Assembly (NCBI GenBank): GCA_036346275.1
Contig: CM070725.1
Location: 40,982,104-41,046,103 of the forward strand
DNA length: 64,000 nt
Origin: Otatea glauca
Taxonomy: Eukaryota; Streptophyta; Magnoliopsida; Poales; Poaceae
Direction: 5' to 3'
Below, in pieces: positions 35,376-47,045 of this stretch (the first letter of the stretch is position 1; every line of letters begins with the position of its first letter). Below the pieces are notes generated by a model that was not told where the DNA came from, ran no database searches, and saw nothing but the letters and a program-made list of their open reading frames with translations. The position numbers were made by a program, and so were the translations under genes.

Positions 35376-37088
35376 GATTCGTGGTTGACTCCATCCCAGT
35401 GGAAGAGATGTATAAGGCAACAGTAAACAATGCAATTGTTTTCCATTCCACTTTTAACCATGTATGTCCAAACTCGAGAACAATGTTAACCTTACTTTAA
35501 TTGGCCACAGGAGGAAGAGCCTCCCAGATTGGCGGAGTGGAACATCTGAGACACGCACACAGTAAGAGAAAGCGTATACCGACGCCGAGGATGACGACAC
35601 TCTAGCAGGAGCTTTAGCGGATTACAAAAGTTATCAGGCGGCCAAGAGTGGTAAGGAAAAGGAAAAGGCCGAATTGATGATGAGCCTATTGTTTGCGCAA
35701 TGAGGACGACACGGCAACACCTTCCGATAATGTGCAAGACTCGAGTAGCTCAATGATCGCTGACAGACTCTCCGGCGATGACGGACGGAGTCGACCGGTA
35801 CTCCTCCGGCCCGTCCACGATCACAATCACCGGCAGTGAGGATCGATCGAGGGTATCGCCCGAGAGTGACTCACGGCAGACCCGCATGGCGGGAAGCGGC
35901 ACGTCGCGTGGTGGGGGTGGACGCCGCAAAGACAACCACGGATGGTGCTCAATCATGGTGTAGCAATGAGTCCTCCACCATTTGGGCATTCCATTGAGCA
36001 TACGGGTATAGTCAAATGCCGACGGATGGGATCAGGTGGGTACGGATGGGATCGGGGGGTACTATTCATGCATGAGTTATGATGGATCGAGCATCTCTTT
36101 GCCATTTGACTACAATGATCCATATGTCGATCCATACGCACGGCGACTCATCCGCCAATGTCATGTACCTTCACCACCAGAAACCTCGAGCACTGGAGTC
36201 TCATTACCAACGCTGGAAGTCCGCTCGGCTACCACGAGACATGACACGGGAGGAATACAAGCAACAACACGAGAGTGAGGTACCACGAGATCATTGTCGA
36301 CAACGCGGAGGTGGAGTTTGCACGTGGGCGCTTTACTACTCGTAGGTATGTGATGCAAACATACATTCATTTAATTGTCATATGCAAATATGTGAAGACT
36401 TATTGTGTGTATCGATTTTATTACATTCTTAATAATTGTCATGCCAATATACATTAATTATTTCAATTGTGACTCTCAATCTTCGAATTTCGGTCAAAAT
36501 ATCACAAATTTCATACTTCATGCATACCAATTCGCCAATTTTAAAAATTCCTCGAGCTTCAAGAATAATGAAAATTTTATGGCAATATTATTCACATGTC
36601 GAATCATGCTATTAAAATTTCAAATATTTATAACATACTTTGTCCCATTTTTCATTCATTCAAAATTGCCGTGAGCGTTTCATTACGACAAGACCAATGT
36701 TTCAATTTTTAAAAATTACATGATTCAAAAAATCAAAGTTTTATGACAACATTAATAATACGTCGTAACTCTCCACAAAAATTCAAATTTTTCTCCATCT
36801 TTTGGACCAATTTTCGGGCTTGTCAAACCGCGAAATTTCGCCAATTTCGCGAGATCTCGCCTAATCTCGCTAAATTCGGTATTTACGGAGAAAAACCGGA
36901 TTCAAATTTTGAATTTGAATTTCCGGACGAGATTTGTCCGAAATTACCGAATTTCGCCGAAATTTCGTTTTCCGGGCATGAACGGTATTTTATCCGAAAC
37001 CGAAATCCGAAACCCTGGCCAGCATTGTCTAGAATTATCACAGTCCAAGTATCAACAGCTGGAGTAAGATTAGCAGAAATAGGTTCTT

Positions 37089-38216
37089 CTGTAAGGAAGA
37101 AATAATAAGCATCTAGGAAATATAGAAACATGACATGCGCTTACCTAAGCCACACTGTCGTGCTTCATTTCAGCATGCTGCCTTAGGGACCTAAACAGCA
37201 GGGGAGCTCCAACCACCACAAATCAGACCTAGTATTTCTGAGCAAAGCATACAAAAAAACAAACATCACTCCATGCTAATTGGAGATACTTATACTTGCA
37301 TCTGTGTGAAATTTAGGAGGACGAACCAATTTTAGTAGCTAAAGAATATACCTGGCCAAATTGCTCCCATCTGTAATTTGTCCCAGCCGTTGCTGCCCTG
37401 CGTGACTCTTGCCGCCCCACGCCACGTCGTCCCAGCGGCAGCTAGGCCCTGAAAACCTTCCTGCCTTAAGCCCGGTGACCGCCCAGGAGAGAGTTCCCGA
37501 GCAGCCGCGCCGCCGCCAGGGCTTCGTGCCGTACGTCGCGGCGTCACCATGGGCTGTCCGCCGATAGCCTCCCCGCTGTTGCAGGTCTCCGCTACTCACA
37601 AGGAGCCGCTAGGCTGAGCAAGCAGGCGTCGACCGGCCCCAGCCGCCACTACCTATGCCATCCTTGCTCGGGGCTCGGCCCTGCGGCGTCGTGGCTAAGG
37701 AGAGGGCGGCGACGGCACGAGGAGATGGAGGCACGGGGGGCTCGGGCGCCGAGCGGTGGGAAGGGAGACGGCCGGAGGTGGTGGCGGAACCAGGGAAAGG
37801 ACCGTCCCCTGGGCCACGACGACGCAACCGCAGCCCACGCCGGAAGAAAGCCACGACCGGAGAAGGGCGGTGATAGGGAAATGTTTGCATTTCTTGCCGG
37901 TGCGCCGCGCGGGCAGCAAGGGTGGTCCCGATGCCGGACGGTGCCGCAGTGGATTCGCTGCTACCGGCGAGATTCGCGCGCCGGATCTGACCTTCCTTGT
38001 TCGGTGCCGAGCATAGCGGGAAGGAGGGGCGGCAGGGAGGGAATCGGGAGGGCGGTCGTGGGGTTGCGGAGGGGCGCGGGCAACCGGAGGGATGGCGCGG
38101 TGCGGGGTGAGGGGAAGGCGGCGACGTAGGGAGCGGAGGCGGCGATGCTGGAGAGGAGGCATGGCAAGGCGGAAATCGTAGGGAGAGGGGAAGGAAGAGG
38201 AGGAAGTGTCACGGCC
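37089..38216. other. GC-rich host region left of the Gypsy element
   Basis: From about 37350 to 38216 the DNA is GC- and CpG-rich, like a grass promoter or first exon. Long open frames run on both strands, none with a known motif. The Gypsy insertion at 38217 separates it from 47328, where the same kind of GC-rich DNA continues. The two halves together could be a shared promoter region of diverging genes. Confidence 0.4.
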
Positions 38217-38256
38217 AAGCCGACCTGTCTAGTGTGACGCCGAGTGGGCCAAGAAT

Positions 38257-38866
38257 TTAGAGGTGGCCAAACGGGCCGCGCGGCACGGCACGGTCCCGCG
38301 CATGTAATAATGGCAAGACGACCCGCAGGCGGCCATTAAACGGGCGTCGAGTCTGCGCTACCACGCGACGTGGCGCATTATTTTTCGGCCGTCTTTGGCT
38401 TACGGCCGGTCTTTCATGGCCTAACGGCCGGGCCACCAGAAATTGCTATCGCAAAAAAAAAAAAAACAGAAAAAAAATTAGAAAAATAGAAAAAGTATGA
38501 AAAAAATGCAGAAAAATAAGAAAAAATCAGAAAAAAATAGGAAAAATTTAGAATAATTAGAAAAACTCGAAGTATTTAGATTATTTTTAAAATTTTTAAT
38601 ACTCTAACGGCTATAAAACGAATATTTTTAAAATTAAACGGGCTAAACTAAGGCGTCGGCCGTAATCGTGCGCGCGCCGAATGGGTCGTCTTGCGTCGCG
38701 CATTGGCCGTCTTGTCTTTACCGCGCGCTCGGCGCGCGCCAAGCACTCCAAGACGAGTCATGGCCGTCGCACGACTACTCGCTTAAAATCGGGCCGCGCC
38801 GCGTTCTGACCGCGCCCACGCTCGCGTCGCGGCCGACCCATTTAGTCACCCGCTTGGCCACCTCCG
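38257..38866. mobile_element. hAT MITE inside the Gypsy 5' LTR
   Basis: The left end TTAGAGGTGGCCAAACGGGC pairs with the right end (reverse complement CGGAGGTGGCCAAGCGGG). The flanks are CCAAGAAT (38249-38256) and CCAAGATC (38867-38874), six of eight alike; the 3' LTR reads GGCCAAGATCGATC at this point, so this is an insertion site. The core is an A-rich run (about 38450-38570). Confidence 0.78.
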
Positions 38867-38896
38867 CCAAGATCACCATGTGGACCATGAAGTCGG

Positions 38897-39139
38897 TAAA
38901 AGGTAACGACTTTTTATACATGATAGAAGTGGATAATTTTATCCTAATTTTAATGATATTAGTTTAAAACTAACCCTCAATAAGCCAAAAAAACCTCTCT
39001 CTGGTGGCTTTTGGCTTTTAGTTATATGAAAGCTTATGGCTTTTGAAAAGCTCAGATAAAAATATGCCCATTTGTTTAGGCTTTAGCTTTTTACCTTTTA
39101 AGTTTGTGAAAAAACCCAAACAAACAGGGCCTTAGCCCT
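38897..39139. mobile_element. Second MITE-like insertion in the Gypsy 5' LTR
   Basis: AT-rich sequence absent from the 3' LTR, containing TTTGGCTTTT repeats and ending CAAACAAACAGGGCC. That ending is common in a grass hAT MITE family starting GGGCCTGTTTGTTTGGG. The left terminus is not seen, so it may be truncated or have arrived with a deletion of LTR sequence. Confidence 0.5.
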
Positions 39140-39297
39140 TAGGTTATAAGCAAGCGAAACTCGCAAGCGGGGCATCGAAGAGAATGATCTGCTTTCTAGA
39201 CCCCAATTCTTCTTCTTCCTCAAGTTCTTCCTTCCCAGTTTCAATCTTCTTCCCCATTACCCTACATATCCAAGATTACTAGCAGGACCGTTACAAA

Positions 39298-40654
39298 TTG
39301 GTATCAGAGCCTCCCGTTGCCACTTTGGCATCGAGGAAGAAGCCAAATCCATTTAAGGAGAGGATGACGAAGACGATGACAACGATGGAGGCGCAAGGCG
39401 AAGCAATGACGATGATGCTTAAAGAGCTCTGTGATCAGTTCAAGTCCTTCCAAGAATCGCTTGGCAAGGTCAAGGAGAACCAAGGGCGACTCCAGGATCG
39501 CATGGAGATGTTGGAGGCGAAGGCCGCCACATCAGGGCCTCAAAGTCCATCTATAAGGTTGGACCAACATCTTCTACCCACAGGCACGACACTGGTGGGT
39601 ACAGGGTCGCCATCGTCGTCAACAACGAGCGACCCGACTCTTGGGAGAAATGGCCGCCGCGAGGATCGACACCACTGGGGAAACGCTGATGGAATCTTCA
39701 GGGTTCCTCAGCCTACCCCGGTCAAGGGTATGCCCCTCCCTCAGAATCATCCTCTACAAGTGTTTGATGAAAGGCATGTAGAAAATCATAACCAAACTAA
39801 CACATTCAACTGCACTGGGCAGAGTCCAACACCTAAAATGGAGTTTCCCAAATTTGATGATTAGAATCCTAGGCTTTGGCAAGAGAGATGTGAAACATAT
39901 TTTGAGGTGTTTGGAGTGCATGAGTATCTAAAAACACGTTTTGATGCGTTGAACTTCAATGGTTCAGCAACTTTGTGGCTCTAGAAGATTGAGGCTAGGG
40001 GTATAATAGAAGATTGGGGGGAGTTGTGTCATTTTGTCAATGATAAGTTCACCTGAGACAAATATTAGTATTATCGAAGGCAATTGAGAACCTTAAGTCT
40101 GATTGGATCGGTATCTGAATATACCGATTGATTTGAACAGCTTAGACATCATCTCTGGTTGTATAACCCCACACTAGATGAGACATTCTTTGTTCATGAG
40201 TATTTAGAAGGGTTGCAAAGTAACATTCGTTCTGCTATTTGGCTCCATTGCCCTCCCGACGTCGATACAACTAGTGCTTTGGCTTTATTACAGGAAGAGG
40301 AATAGGAGATGGGGGCAAAAACGTTACTCTGGGAAGGCTGAAACATGCGAGTTCCAGCGTGGTAACACCAAGTTTAGTCCTACTAATGATAAATTGAATC
40401 TTGGGGGGAAAATAGAAGACAAGAAGAAGATGGAAGATCTAAAGAAACTAGAAGGGGACAAGTCAGAAGTCAAGTTGGCCGCTCTTAAAGTTTATCGTAA
40501 GGCTAACGGGTTATGTTTCACTTGCGGGGAGAAGTGGAGTAAAATAGGGCATAACTATCCTGAGCGGGTGTCTTTGCACATCATTGTGGAGTTACTTGAA
40601 GCATTGCAAATGGATGCATATTATAATGAGTGTAGCAGTGAGTCTGATGAATAG
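39298..40654 (+). pseudogene. Gypsy gag
   Basis: The first frame (39298-39864, 188 residues) has a predicted coiled-coil (KELCDQFKSFQESLGKVKEN) and ends in KMEFPKFDD, the start of the retrotran_gag domain. After a stop it continues with NPRLWQERCETYFEVFGVHE and, in several pieces, RTLSLIGSVSEYTD and TLDETFFVHEYLEGLQ. A second frame (40274-40654) holds a damaged zinc knuckle CFTCGEKWSKIGHNYPE, where the last Cys is Tyr. At least four stops and one frameshift near 40310 break the protein. Confidence 0.88.
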
Positions 40655-40759
40655 CCGAGTGGGGCAGTGATGGTGGTATCAACGACTTCGTGTCCTAAGT
40701 CCAGAAAGAGACGCACTCTTCGGTTGTAGGGAATAATTGGCAAAAAAGAGGTACTCATA

Positions 40760-41314
40760 TTGGTTGATTCTAAAGTAGTAAACTCATTCATCAATGAACA
40801 ATTGGTGCAGCAGTTACAACTCCCTGTCCAGCAAATCGATGAGGTAAGTTATGTAGTAGCAGATGGTGGATCTCTCAGTTGTACTCGAGAAGTGAAAACG
40901 TTGGAATGGTTCGTTCAAGGACACACATTCACTCATGAAGTTAAGGTAGTACCATTGGGCAACTATGATATTATCTTGGGAGCAAATTGGCTCAAAGACC
41001 ACAGTCCAATGTGGATTGACTGGCGCCAGAAGCTCATGCGGTTCTGGTATAAAGGAACAAGAATCAGTTTGCAAGGGGTTAGAGATGTAACAGCACATTG
41101 CCAACAAATTGGGATCCGCAAGCTGCAGTGTCTGATCAAGCGCCGTGCCAAATCACATTGTGTCACGGTGCGACAAACACCTTTTGACCAAGAAGCTCAC
41201 ACTGTAGATGATCCGACAATTGGTGACATCCCAGAGCAAGTTCAACATGTGGTATATGAATTTGCTCCCCTGTTTCAAGAACCCCCAAGGTTTACCTCCT
41301 CAACGTCCAAATGA
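40760..41314 (+). pseudogene. Gypsy protease
   Basis: The motif reads LVDSKVVNSFI where LVDSGSTHSFI-type sequence is usual, so the catalytic Asp is present but the Gly of DSG is replaced. NYDIILGANWLKDHSPMWID follows, as in the chromovirus protease to reverse-transcriptase junction. A frameshift near 41285-41313 separates it from the reverse transcriptase. Confidence 0.85.
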
Positions 41315-41319
41315 TCATA

Positions 41320-42881
41320 ATATCCAAGTGGTGCTGGGAGCGCAGCCAATCAATGTGAGACCATATCACTAATCTCCATAGCAGAAAGACGAGATTGAGC
41401 GCCAAGTGTGCAAGATGCTCTAGTCAGGCATCATTCAGCGCAGCAAAAGCCCATTTGCATCTCCAGTGCTTTTGGTGAAGAAGAAAGATGGAACATAGCG
41501 ATTATGAGTCAACTATTGATAGCTGAACACGATTACAATAAAAAATAAACACCCTCTGCCCATAGTAGATGAACTCCTTGACGAGTTAGCTGGAGCATGT
41601 TGGTTTACCAAATTGGACCTTAGCTCAGAGTACCATCAAATCAGAGTAGCTGCTAATGATGAACATACGACTGCGTTTAAGACACATCAAGGATTATATG
41701 AATTCTTGGTAATGCCATTTGGGCTAACTAACACGCCAGCAACTTTTCAAAGTATAGTGAATCAAGTATTTGAGCCATACTTAAGAAGAGGAGTTCTTGT
41801 CGTCATGGATGATATTCTCTTATACAGTGCTACTTTGGAAGAACATGTCAAATTACTTGAGGAGGTATTTCAATTGCTTCAACAAAATAAACTCTTTGTG
41901 AAGTTATCCAAATGTTCTTTTGCTCATCAACAGCTTGAATATTTGGGTCACATAATTAGAACTCAGGGAGTTTCTACTAACAGCTCAAAAATTCAAGTTA
42001 TAGTGGACTGGCCAGTTCCACAAAATATGAAAGAACTACGTGGATTTCTGTGTCTCATCGGCTATCACTGCAAGTTCATTAAACATTATGGGCTCATTAG
42101 TCGACCACTCACTGAAGTTCTGAAGAAATGGGTATCTTCTACCTGGCACTCGGGGGATCATCAAGATTTTACCACATTGAAACAAGCGATGGTTCAAGCT
42201 CCAGTTTTAGCTCTTCCTAATTTCTCTAAGCCGTTTGTGGTTGAGACTGATGCATGCAAATATGAAGTAGGAGCTGTCCTAATGTAAGATAATCACACAG
42301 TTGCATTTCTCAGTATAGGATTGAATGCAAGGAATCAAGTATTATCCACATATAAAAAAGAATGTTTGGCAATCATAATGGTTGTGGAAAAGTGGTGCTC
42401 ATATCTGCAACATTCACAATTCGTCATCCGCATAGATCAAAAAAGCCTCATGCATTTAACCAACCAGCGACTGAGCACTAGAATTCAACATAAAGCATTT
42501 GTAAAATTGATGGGTCTTAATTATACAATACACTACAAGAGGGGCATTTGTAATGCTGCTACAGATGCATTATCAAGATGGCAGGGAGAACAGGAGCTTG
42601 TGGCCATTTCCTATAGTACACCTGCTTGGATGGAGAACATGGTAGTGAGTTATCAAGATGACCCTAAAACAAAAAGCCTGCTTACAAAACTGAGTATACC
42701 AGGAGCAAATCACAAGAACTTTCAGTTACATGATGTCATTATTCGATATAAGGGAAGAGTTTGGATTGGTAATAACACCTTAGCTCAAAATCATATTATG
42801 CAAGCATTGTATCATAGTGGAATTGGAGGCTACTCCGGTATCCATGCTACCTATCACCGCATCAAAAGTCTGTTTGCTTAG
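41320..42881 (+). pseudogene. Gypsy reverse transcriptase and RNase H
   Basis: The N-terminal part (about 41320-41610) is riddled with stops but keeps SGIIQRSKSPFASPVLLVKK. The main frame (41613-42287) shows KLDLSSEYHQIRV, FLVMPFGLTNTPATFQ, VVMDDILLYS with the DD pair at about 41803-41820, and FLCLIGYHCKFIKHY. RNase H begins VVETDACKYEVGAVLM and after one stop continues YKKECLAIIMVVEKW, FVIRIDQKSLMHL and AATDALSRW (42321-42881). The catalytic Asp residues of the RT are retained; the stops make it non-functional. Confidence 0.93.
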
Positions 42882-43536
42882 CCAAGCATGAAAAGTGTTA
42901 GTACTTTCATCCAAGGCTGTGAGGTATGCCAATAGGCCAAAGTAGAGCATGTGAAGCTACTTGGACTGCTGCAACCGTTGCCGGTTCCATCACAAGCATG
43001 GGCAGTCGTCAGCCTTGATTTTATTGAAGGTCTTCCTTCTTCCAACAAATATAATGCTATTTTAGTGGTCATTGATAAGTTTACCAAGTATGGACATTTC
43101 ATACCATTGGCACACCCATTTACAGCCTTGCAAGTGGCTCAAGAATATCTCAACCATATGTATAAGTTGTATGGTATGCCCCAGATACTTATTTCTCGTC
43201 GTGATAGGATTTTCACTAGCAATGTGTAGCAGGAACTCTTCAAGTTGACAGATACTTTGCTACACATGAGTTTAGACTATCATCCCCAATTGGATGGCCA
43301 AACAGAGCGTCTAAATCAATGCTTGGAAGGTTATCTCCGTTGTTCAGTTCATTCCAAACCTACTCAATGGGCTAAGTGGTTACCCTTTGCTGAGTTTTGG
43401 TACAATACCAACTATCATTCATCTCTATGCCAAACTCCATTTGAAGTATTGTATGGCCATCCACCTCGCCATTTTGGCATATCTGATTTGAATGCCTGAA
43501 CAGTGCCTGATCTTGAGAATTAGCTTAAGGAGTGGG
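42840..43536 (+). pseudogene. Gypsy integrase, 5' part
   Basis: The zinc-binding end reads HSGIGGYSGIHATYHRIK, then a stop and GCEVCQ. The core has VVSLDFIEGLPSSNKY and VVIDKFTKYGHFIPL, ISRRDRIFTSNV (SDRD usual) and DGQTERLNQCLEGYLR, giving the D, D and E. An in-frame stop follows FTSNV. The frame is cut at 43536 by the nested element and resumes at 46506. Confidence 0.9.
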
Positions 43537-44150
43537 TGTCGACTTTTGTAGTCGGCAATGAATTTATGGGGTAGGCACTAGATCTCAAACTCGAAGGTCA
43601 CACAAGACAAAGGATTTAGACAGGTTCAGGCTCTCGCGGAGGAGATAATGCCCTAATCCTGTGTGCTGGGATTATGCAGGTTTCTTGGACCTAAGATTGT
43701 TCAAAGCGCTATGTGCTTTGGGTGATACGAGATGTTTTATGCTCTGTGGCTTGATTGCTCTAGGCTTGGATCATCCGATCCCTATGTTGTTGCCCGCCCT
43801 CTCCCTTATATAGCGGGGGTGGGGCGGCTTACAGAGTCCTGATCGGTTTGGAGATTTCGATCGACATAAGATTCTAGCCGCTAATAGGATTGAGTTTACA
43901 TCTTTATCTACCCTATTAACGACTCGGACTACAACCGTATCTATCATATCTAAATATAAGTTCAACTTCCTTTAGGACATCTTTATCTACCCTATTAACG
44001 ACTCGGATTACAACCGTATCTATCATATCTAAATATAAGTTCAACTTCCTTTAGGATATGTCCTCATGCACGCAATGAGGCCCGACGCGGGAGTATCTTC
44101 AGGCCTCCTCTTGGGCTTGTCATGAGGGTACCCGGTTCTTATATTCCACA
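43537..44150 (-). repeat. Nested element 3' LTR
   Basis: A 614-bp LTR, longer than its partner because a 79-bp segment (ACATCTTTATCTACCC start, 43898 and 43977) is present twice in tandem. Otherwise the two LTRs are clearly similar. Confidence 0.88.
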
Positions 44151-45029
44151 AGAGCCCCGAGTCCTTTGCGATCGAAAGTTGCCTCCTTCCCGGTTGCAGC
44201 CCAACCGAGTCATGCTTCACGCCGAGTGCTTCCAGCTTGATGCACTTCCCGACTAGTTTTCCTTTACACCGAGTGTGCCTGTTGTAGGCAAAGAGATCGT
44301 GAAGGACTCAATAGAGCTCCACGCGCTAAACTTTCCGAGTGGTTCCTAGCCCCATTATTGGAATTCGGCATCGGCTCATCTTGGGACATACTCAGTATCC
44401 CAAACGATATGCGTAAGTCAAAACGTTTTTCCCGCCGAGGCAAAATTCGCCACTCCTTTAAATTCATTCGTTCGGGTTGTTGATGTCGTCGTTGAAGCGT
44501 TGGCTCACACATCGCATCCAAATTTAGTAGCCCCAAATCATGTATATGCGTAACTTAGGCAATGTAAAACAATTCACTTGATGTGATGTCCGATCGTGTA
44601 TATATAATTTTAGAGTTTTTACTCTTTTTCCTTATTGATTTTGAATTCATCCGAGTGGTTTGACTCTTTTGTTTAAGCACTCGCCCGACTAGTCTAGCTC
44701 CCGAGCGCTGGGAGTCACTCATGGCTCTTTTCCTGTGCACGATTTTGGGTGACTAAAGTTCGCTGCTCATGGGGTCGAGCTTCACAATTTGGAGTTATCG
44801 CACTCGGATTCACTCGCAATCGTTAAGCAAAAGAAGAAAATACAACTCAAAAGATGTGCGACAAGACGCTTATTAGGTGTAGCCCCGACTTATCGCTTAG
44901 TTGTGGGTCAACTAAGTAACAAGTCGAAAGTCAACAATTTTATTTATAATGACATAATTGAGTAAAAGCGACTTAGCCGCTTTATGCTCCATATGTTGTC
45001 GACGATCATGCCATCTTTGCTCGTGGGCG

Positions 45030-45400
45030 CAGCGTAGGCTTGTAGATGAGTTGTAGGCGGCGCTCGGGCGCAGCGTGGCTCGTGGTCGCCGGCGGGCGCC
45101 GGCGAGGCGAGGCTCGTGGGTCGACCGGCGCGCCGGGCGCAGCGTAGGCTCGTGGTCGTGCCGGGCGAGGCGCCGGGCGCAGCGTGGCTTGTAGGCTCGT
45201 GGTCGGTCGAAGGTGGTGCTCGGGCGCAGCGAGGCTCGTGGTCGCGCCGGGCGAGGCGCCCGGCGCAGCGTGGCTCGTGGCCGCGCCGAAGTGGCGCCGG
45301 CGCAGGCGAGGCTCGTGGCGCGCCGAAAGTGACGCCGGGGCTCAGCGTAGGCTCATGGTCGCGCCGAAGCGCGTGGGAGCGCAAGCGCGCCACCCACCGC
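45030..45400. repeat. GC-rich imperfect tandem repeat in the nested element
   Basis: Units of the kind GCGCAGCGTGGCTCGTGGTC and GCGCCGGGCGAGG recur about seven or eight times with variation. Composition contrasts with the AT-richer LTRs. The plus-strand open frame through it (45184-45765) has no known motif and is antisense to the element. Confidence 0.75.
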
Positions 45401-45968
45401 TTTTTCTAATTTCGCTAAATTGCGCCGCCGCCACCATGGCCTTGATCCGCCACAATCGTGGCCGCCGCTATCCGATACAATCATCGGGTCCAGCTTTGTC
45501 GAAGCGCCTGGAGGCGACGACGCTCGCATGGCGCGGAAAACGGCTTGATCTCCCAACCGATTGCAGGAGGTCCTCGCGACATTACGGCCGCGTAGATCGG
45601 CGATCGCACCTACACCTTCTTACCCTTACGAAGACGATCTTCCCCGCAGCCTTCTCGCTCTTCTTGTTGGCGTTGAGATCGGTCTTCGCTTCTTCTATCG
45701 CGAAGATGCCACGAAGATCGCAGCATTCTCGCGACGCCGATCGGTTTGCCGCCAAGTCAAAGTGACATACCGAGATGGGTTGGCCGATCTTTACCAGACG
45801 GATCCGGTTTTGGACTGCATAAACAAGCTCTCCGCGCAAGATTCTGGCGACGAAGTCCGTGTTTCCGGCTTAAGACTGGCCGAGACGAAGGTGGCATTTA
45901 ATCCACCGATTGTCGCCATCGAGTCTGTGGGAAAAGATTATAGCGCTTCCCCTACCTGGCGCGCCAAC

Positions 45969-46505
45969 TGTCGACTTTTGTAGTCGGCAATGAATTTATG
46001 GGGTAGGCGCTAGATCTCAAACTCGAAGGTCACACAAGACAAGGGATTTAGACAGTTCAGCTCTCATGAGGAGATAATACCCTAATCACGTGTCTTTGGG
46101 ATTATGCAGGTTTCTTGGACCTAAGATTGTTCAAAGCGCTATGTGCTTTGGGCGATACGAGATGTTTTATGCTTTGTGGGTTGATTGCTCTAGGCTTGGA
46201 TCATCCGATCCCTATGTTGTTGCCCGCCCTCTCCCTTATATAGCGGGGGTGGGGCGCTTACGAGAGCCCTCGATCGGTTTGGAGATTCCGATCGCCATAA
46301 GATTCTAGCCGCTAATAGGATAGAGTTTACATCTTTATCTACCCTATTAATGACTCGGATTACAACCGTATCTATCATATCTAAATATAAGTTCAACTTC
46401 CTTTAGGATATGTCCCCTGTGCACCGCAATGGGCCCGACGGGGAGTATCTTCTGGGCCTCCCTCTTGGGCTTGTCATGAGGGTACCCGGGTTTTTATATT
46501 CCACA
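45969..46505 (-). repeat. Nested element 5' LTR
   Basis: A 537-bp LTR with the same termini as 43537-44150, adjoining the primer-binding site on the minus strand. Confidence 0.88.
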
Positions 46506-47045
46506 GTGGGAGTTACTAACGAAACTCCTACAAAACAATTGTTACGAGCTCAACAGAGAATGAAATTTCAAGCGGATAAGAATCGTTTTGAACGTTCCCT
46601 TGAAGTGGGAGATTTGGTTTACTTAAAACTTCAACATACATCCAAACTTCAATGTCAACATGACACAATCAGAAGCCAGCCTTCAGGTTTTATGGGCCAT
46701 ACAAATACTTCAGTGAATAGGAACAGTGGCATACAAATTAGAGCTTCCTTCAGATAGCAAGATCCATACAGTGGTGCATGTATCACAAATGAAACGACAC
46801 ATTCCTCCTGATACTCAGGTCAACACTAACATTGCTTCCATTGATTCCGAGTCTCCAGTCTCTTTACTACCAACCTATACTGGATCATGAGATGGTGCTT
46901 CGTGGTGGGTCTACATCTATCTACGAGCTAATCAGGTGGGATGGTCTCTCCGAAGGTCTAACGATGTGGGAATCAGCAGTTGATCTTCGTCGTTGATTTC
47001 CCTTGGCACTGGCTTGGAGGCCAGCCGCTGTGAAGGGAGGGGGAA
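46506..47045 (+). pseudogene. Gypsy integrase, 3' part with chromodomain-like tail
   Basis: After the duplicated GTGGG the frame continues with LLRAQQRMKFQADKNRFERS and LEVGDLVYLKLQ, typical of the integrase C-terminus. Following a frame break, IYELIRWDGLSEGLTMWE resembles the end of a chromodomain. A polypurine tract ends at 47045. Confidence 0.85.

Larger units (their letters stand above)
31289..37017 (+). mobile_element. hAT element with transposase, 5.7 kb
   Basis: A perfect 8-bp duplication GCCAGCAT flanks the unit (31281-31288 and 37018-37025). Termini are CAAGGTTACAAAAACC and, in reverse complement, CAGGGTTTCGGATTTCGG. Both ends have long arrays of CCGAAATTTCGGCGAGAT-type motifs (31306-31470 and 36830-37010), probable subterminal binding sites. 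A DUF659/hAT-dimerisation transposase, in pieces, lies at 33274-35375. It is the likely parent type of the small elements at 15.1, 16.2 and 47.7 kb. The coding damage makes it inactive now. Confidence 0.88.
31160..37600 (-). pseudogene. Possible host gene interrupted by hAT
   Basis: If the hAT element (31289-37017) and one TSD copy are left out, a minus-strand frame stays open across the junction: it starts after a TTCCTTACAG acceptor at 37089, reads EPISANLTPAVDTWTVIILD, passes NAGCLQSKFSMQLSSLYEIP and stops near 31205. An upstream exon candidate (about 37352-37600) ends CAATTTGGCCAG followed by GTATAT, a plausible donor. I do not recognise the protein. Most of the span is the transposon. 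It could be a real split exon or coincidence. Confidence 0.35.
38217..39295 (+). repeat. Gypsy 5' LTR, interrupted twice
   Basis: LTR sequence matching the 3' copy is found at 38217-38256, 38867-38896 and 39140-39295 (ending CAGGACCGTTACA). Between the pieces lie two foreign segments. About 45 bases of LTR between GAAGTCGG and GTTATAAGC are missing at the second one. Confidence 0.9.
43537..46505 (-). mobile_element. Nested non-autonomous LTR retrotransposon
   Basis: A perfect 5-bp duplication GTGGG flanks it (43532-43536 and 46506-46510). Both LTRs start TGTCGACTTTTGTAGTCGGC and end TATATTCCACA. The primer-binding site lies beside the right LTR on the minus strand (TTGGCGCGCCAGGTAGGGG at about 45949-45967), so the element reads leftward. 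This is the form seen in grass Gypsy elements such as RIRE2/Dasheng. The 1.8-kb interior has no gag-pol proteins, so it depends on another element. It inserted into the integrase gene of the Gypsy copy. Confidence 0.9.

Noticed and set aside
45184..45765. 193-residue plus-strand open frame
   Set aside because: Antisense to the nested LTR element, crosses its GC-rich repeat and shows no domain.
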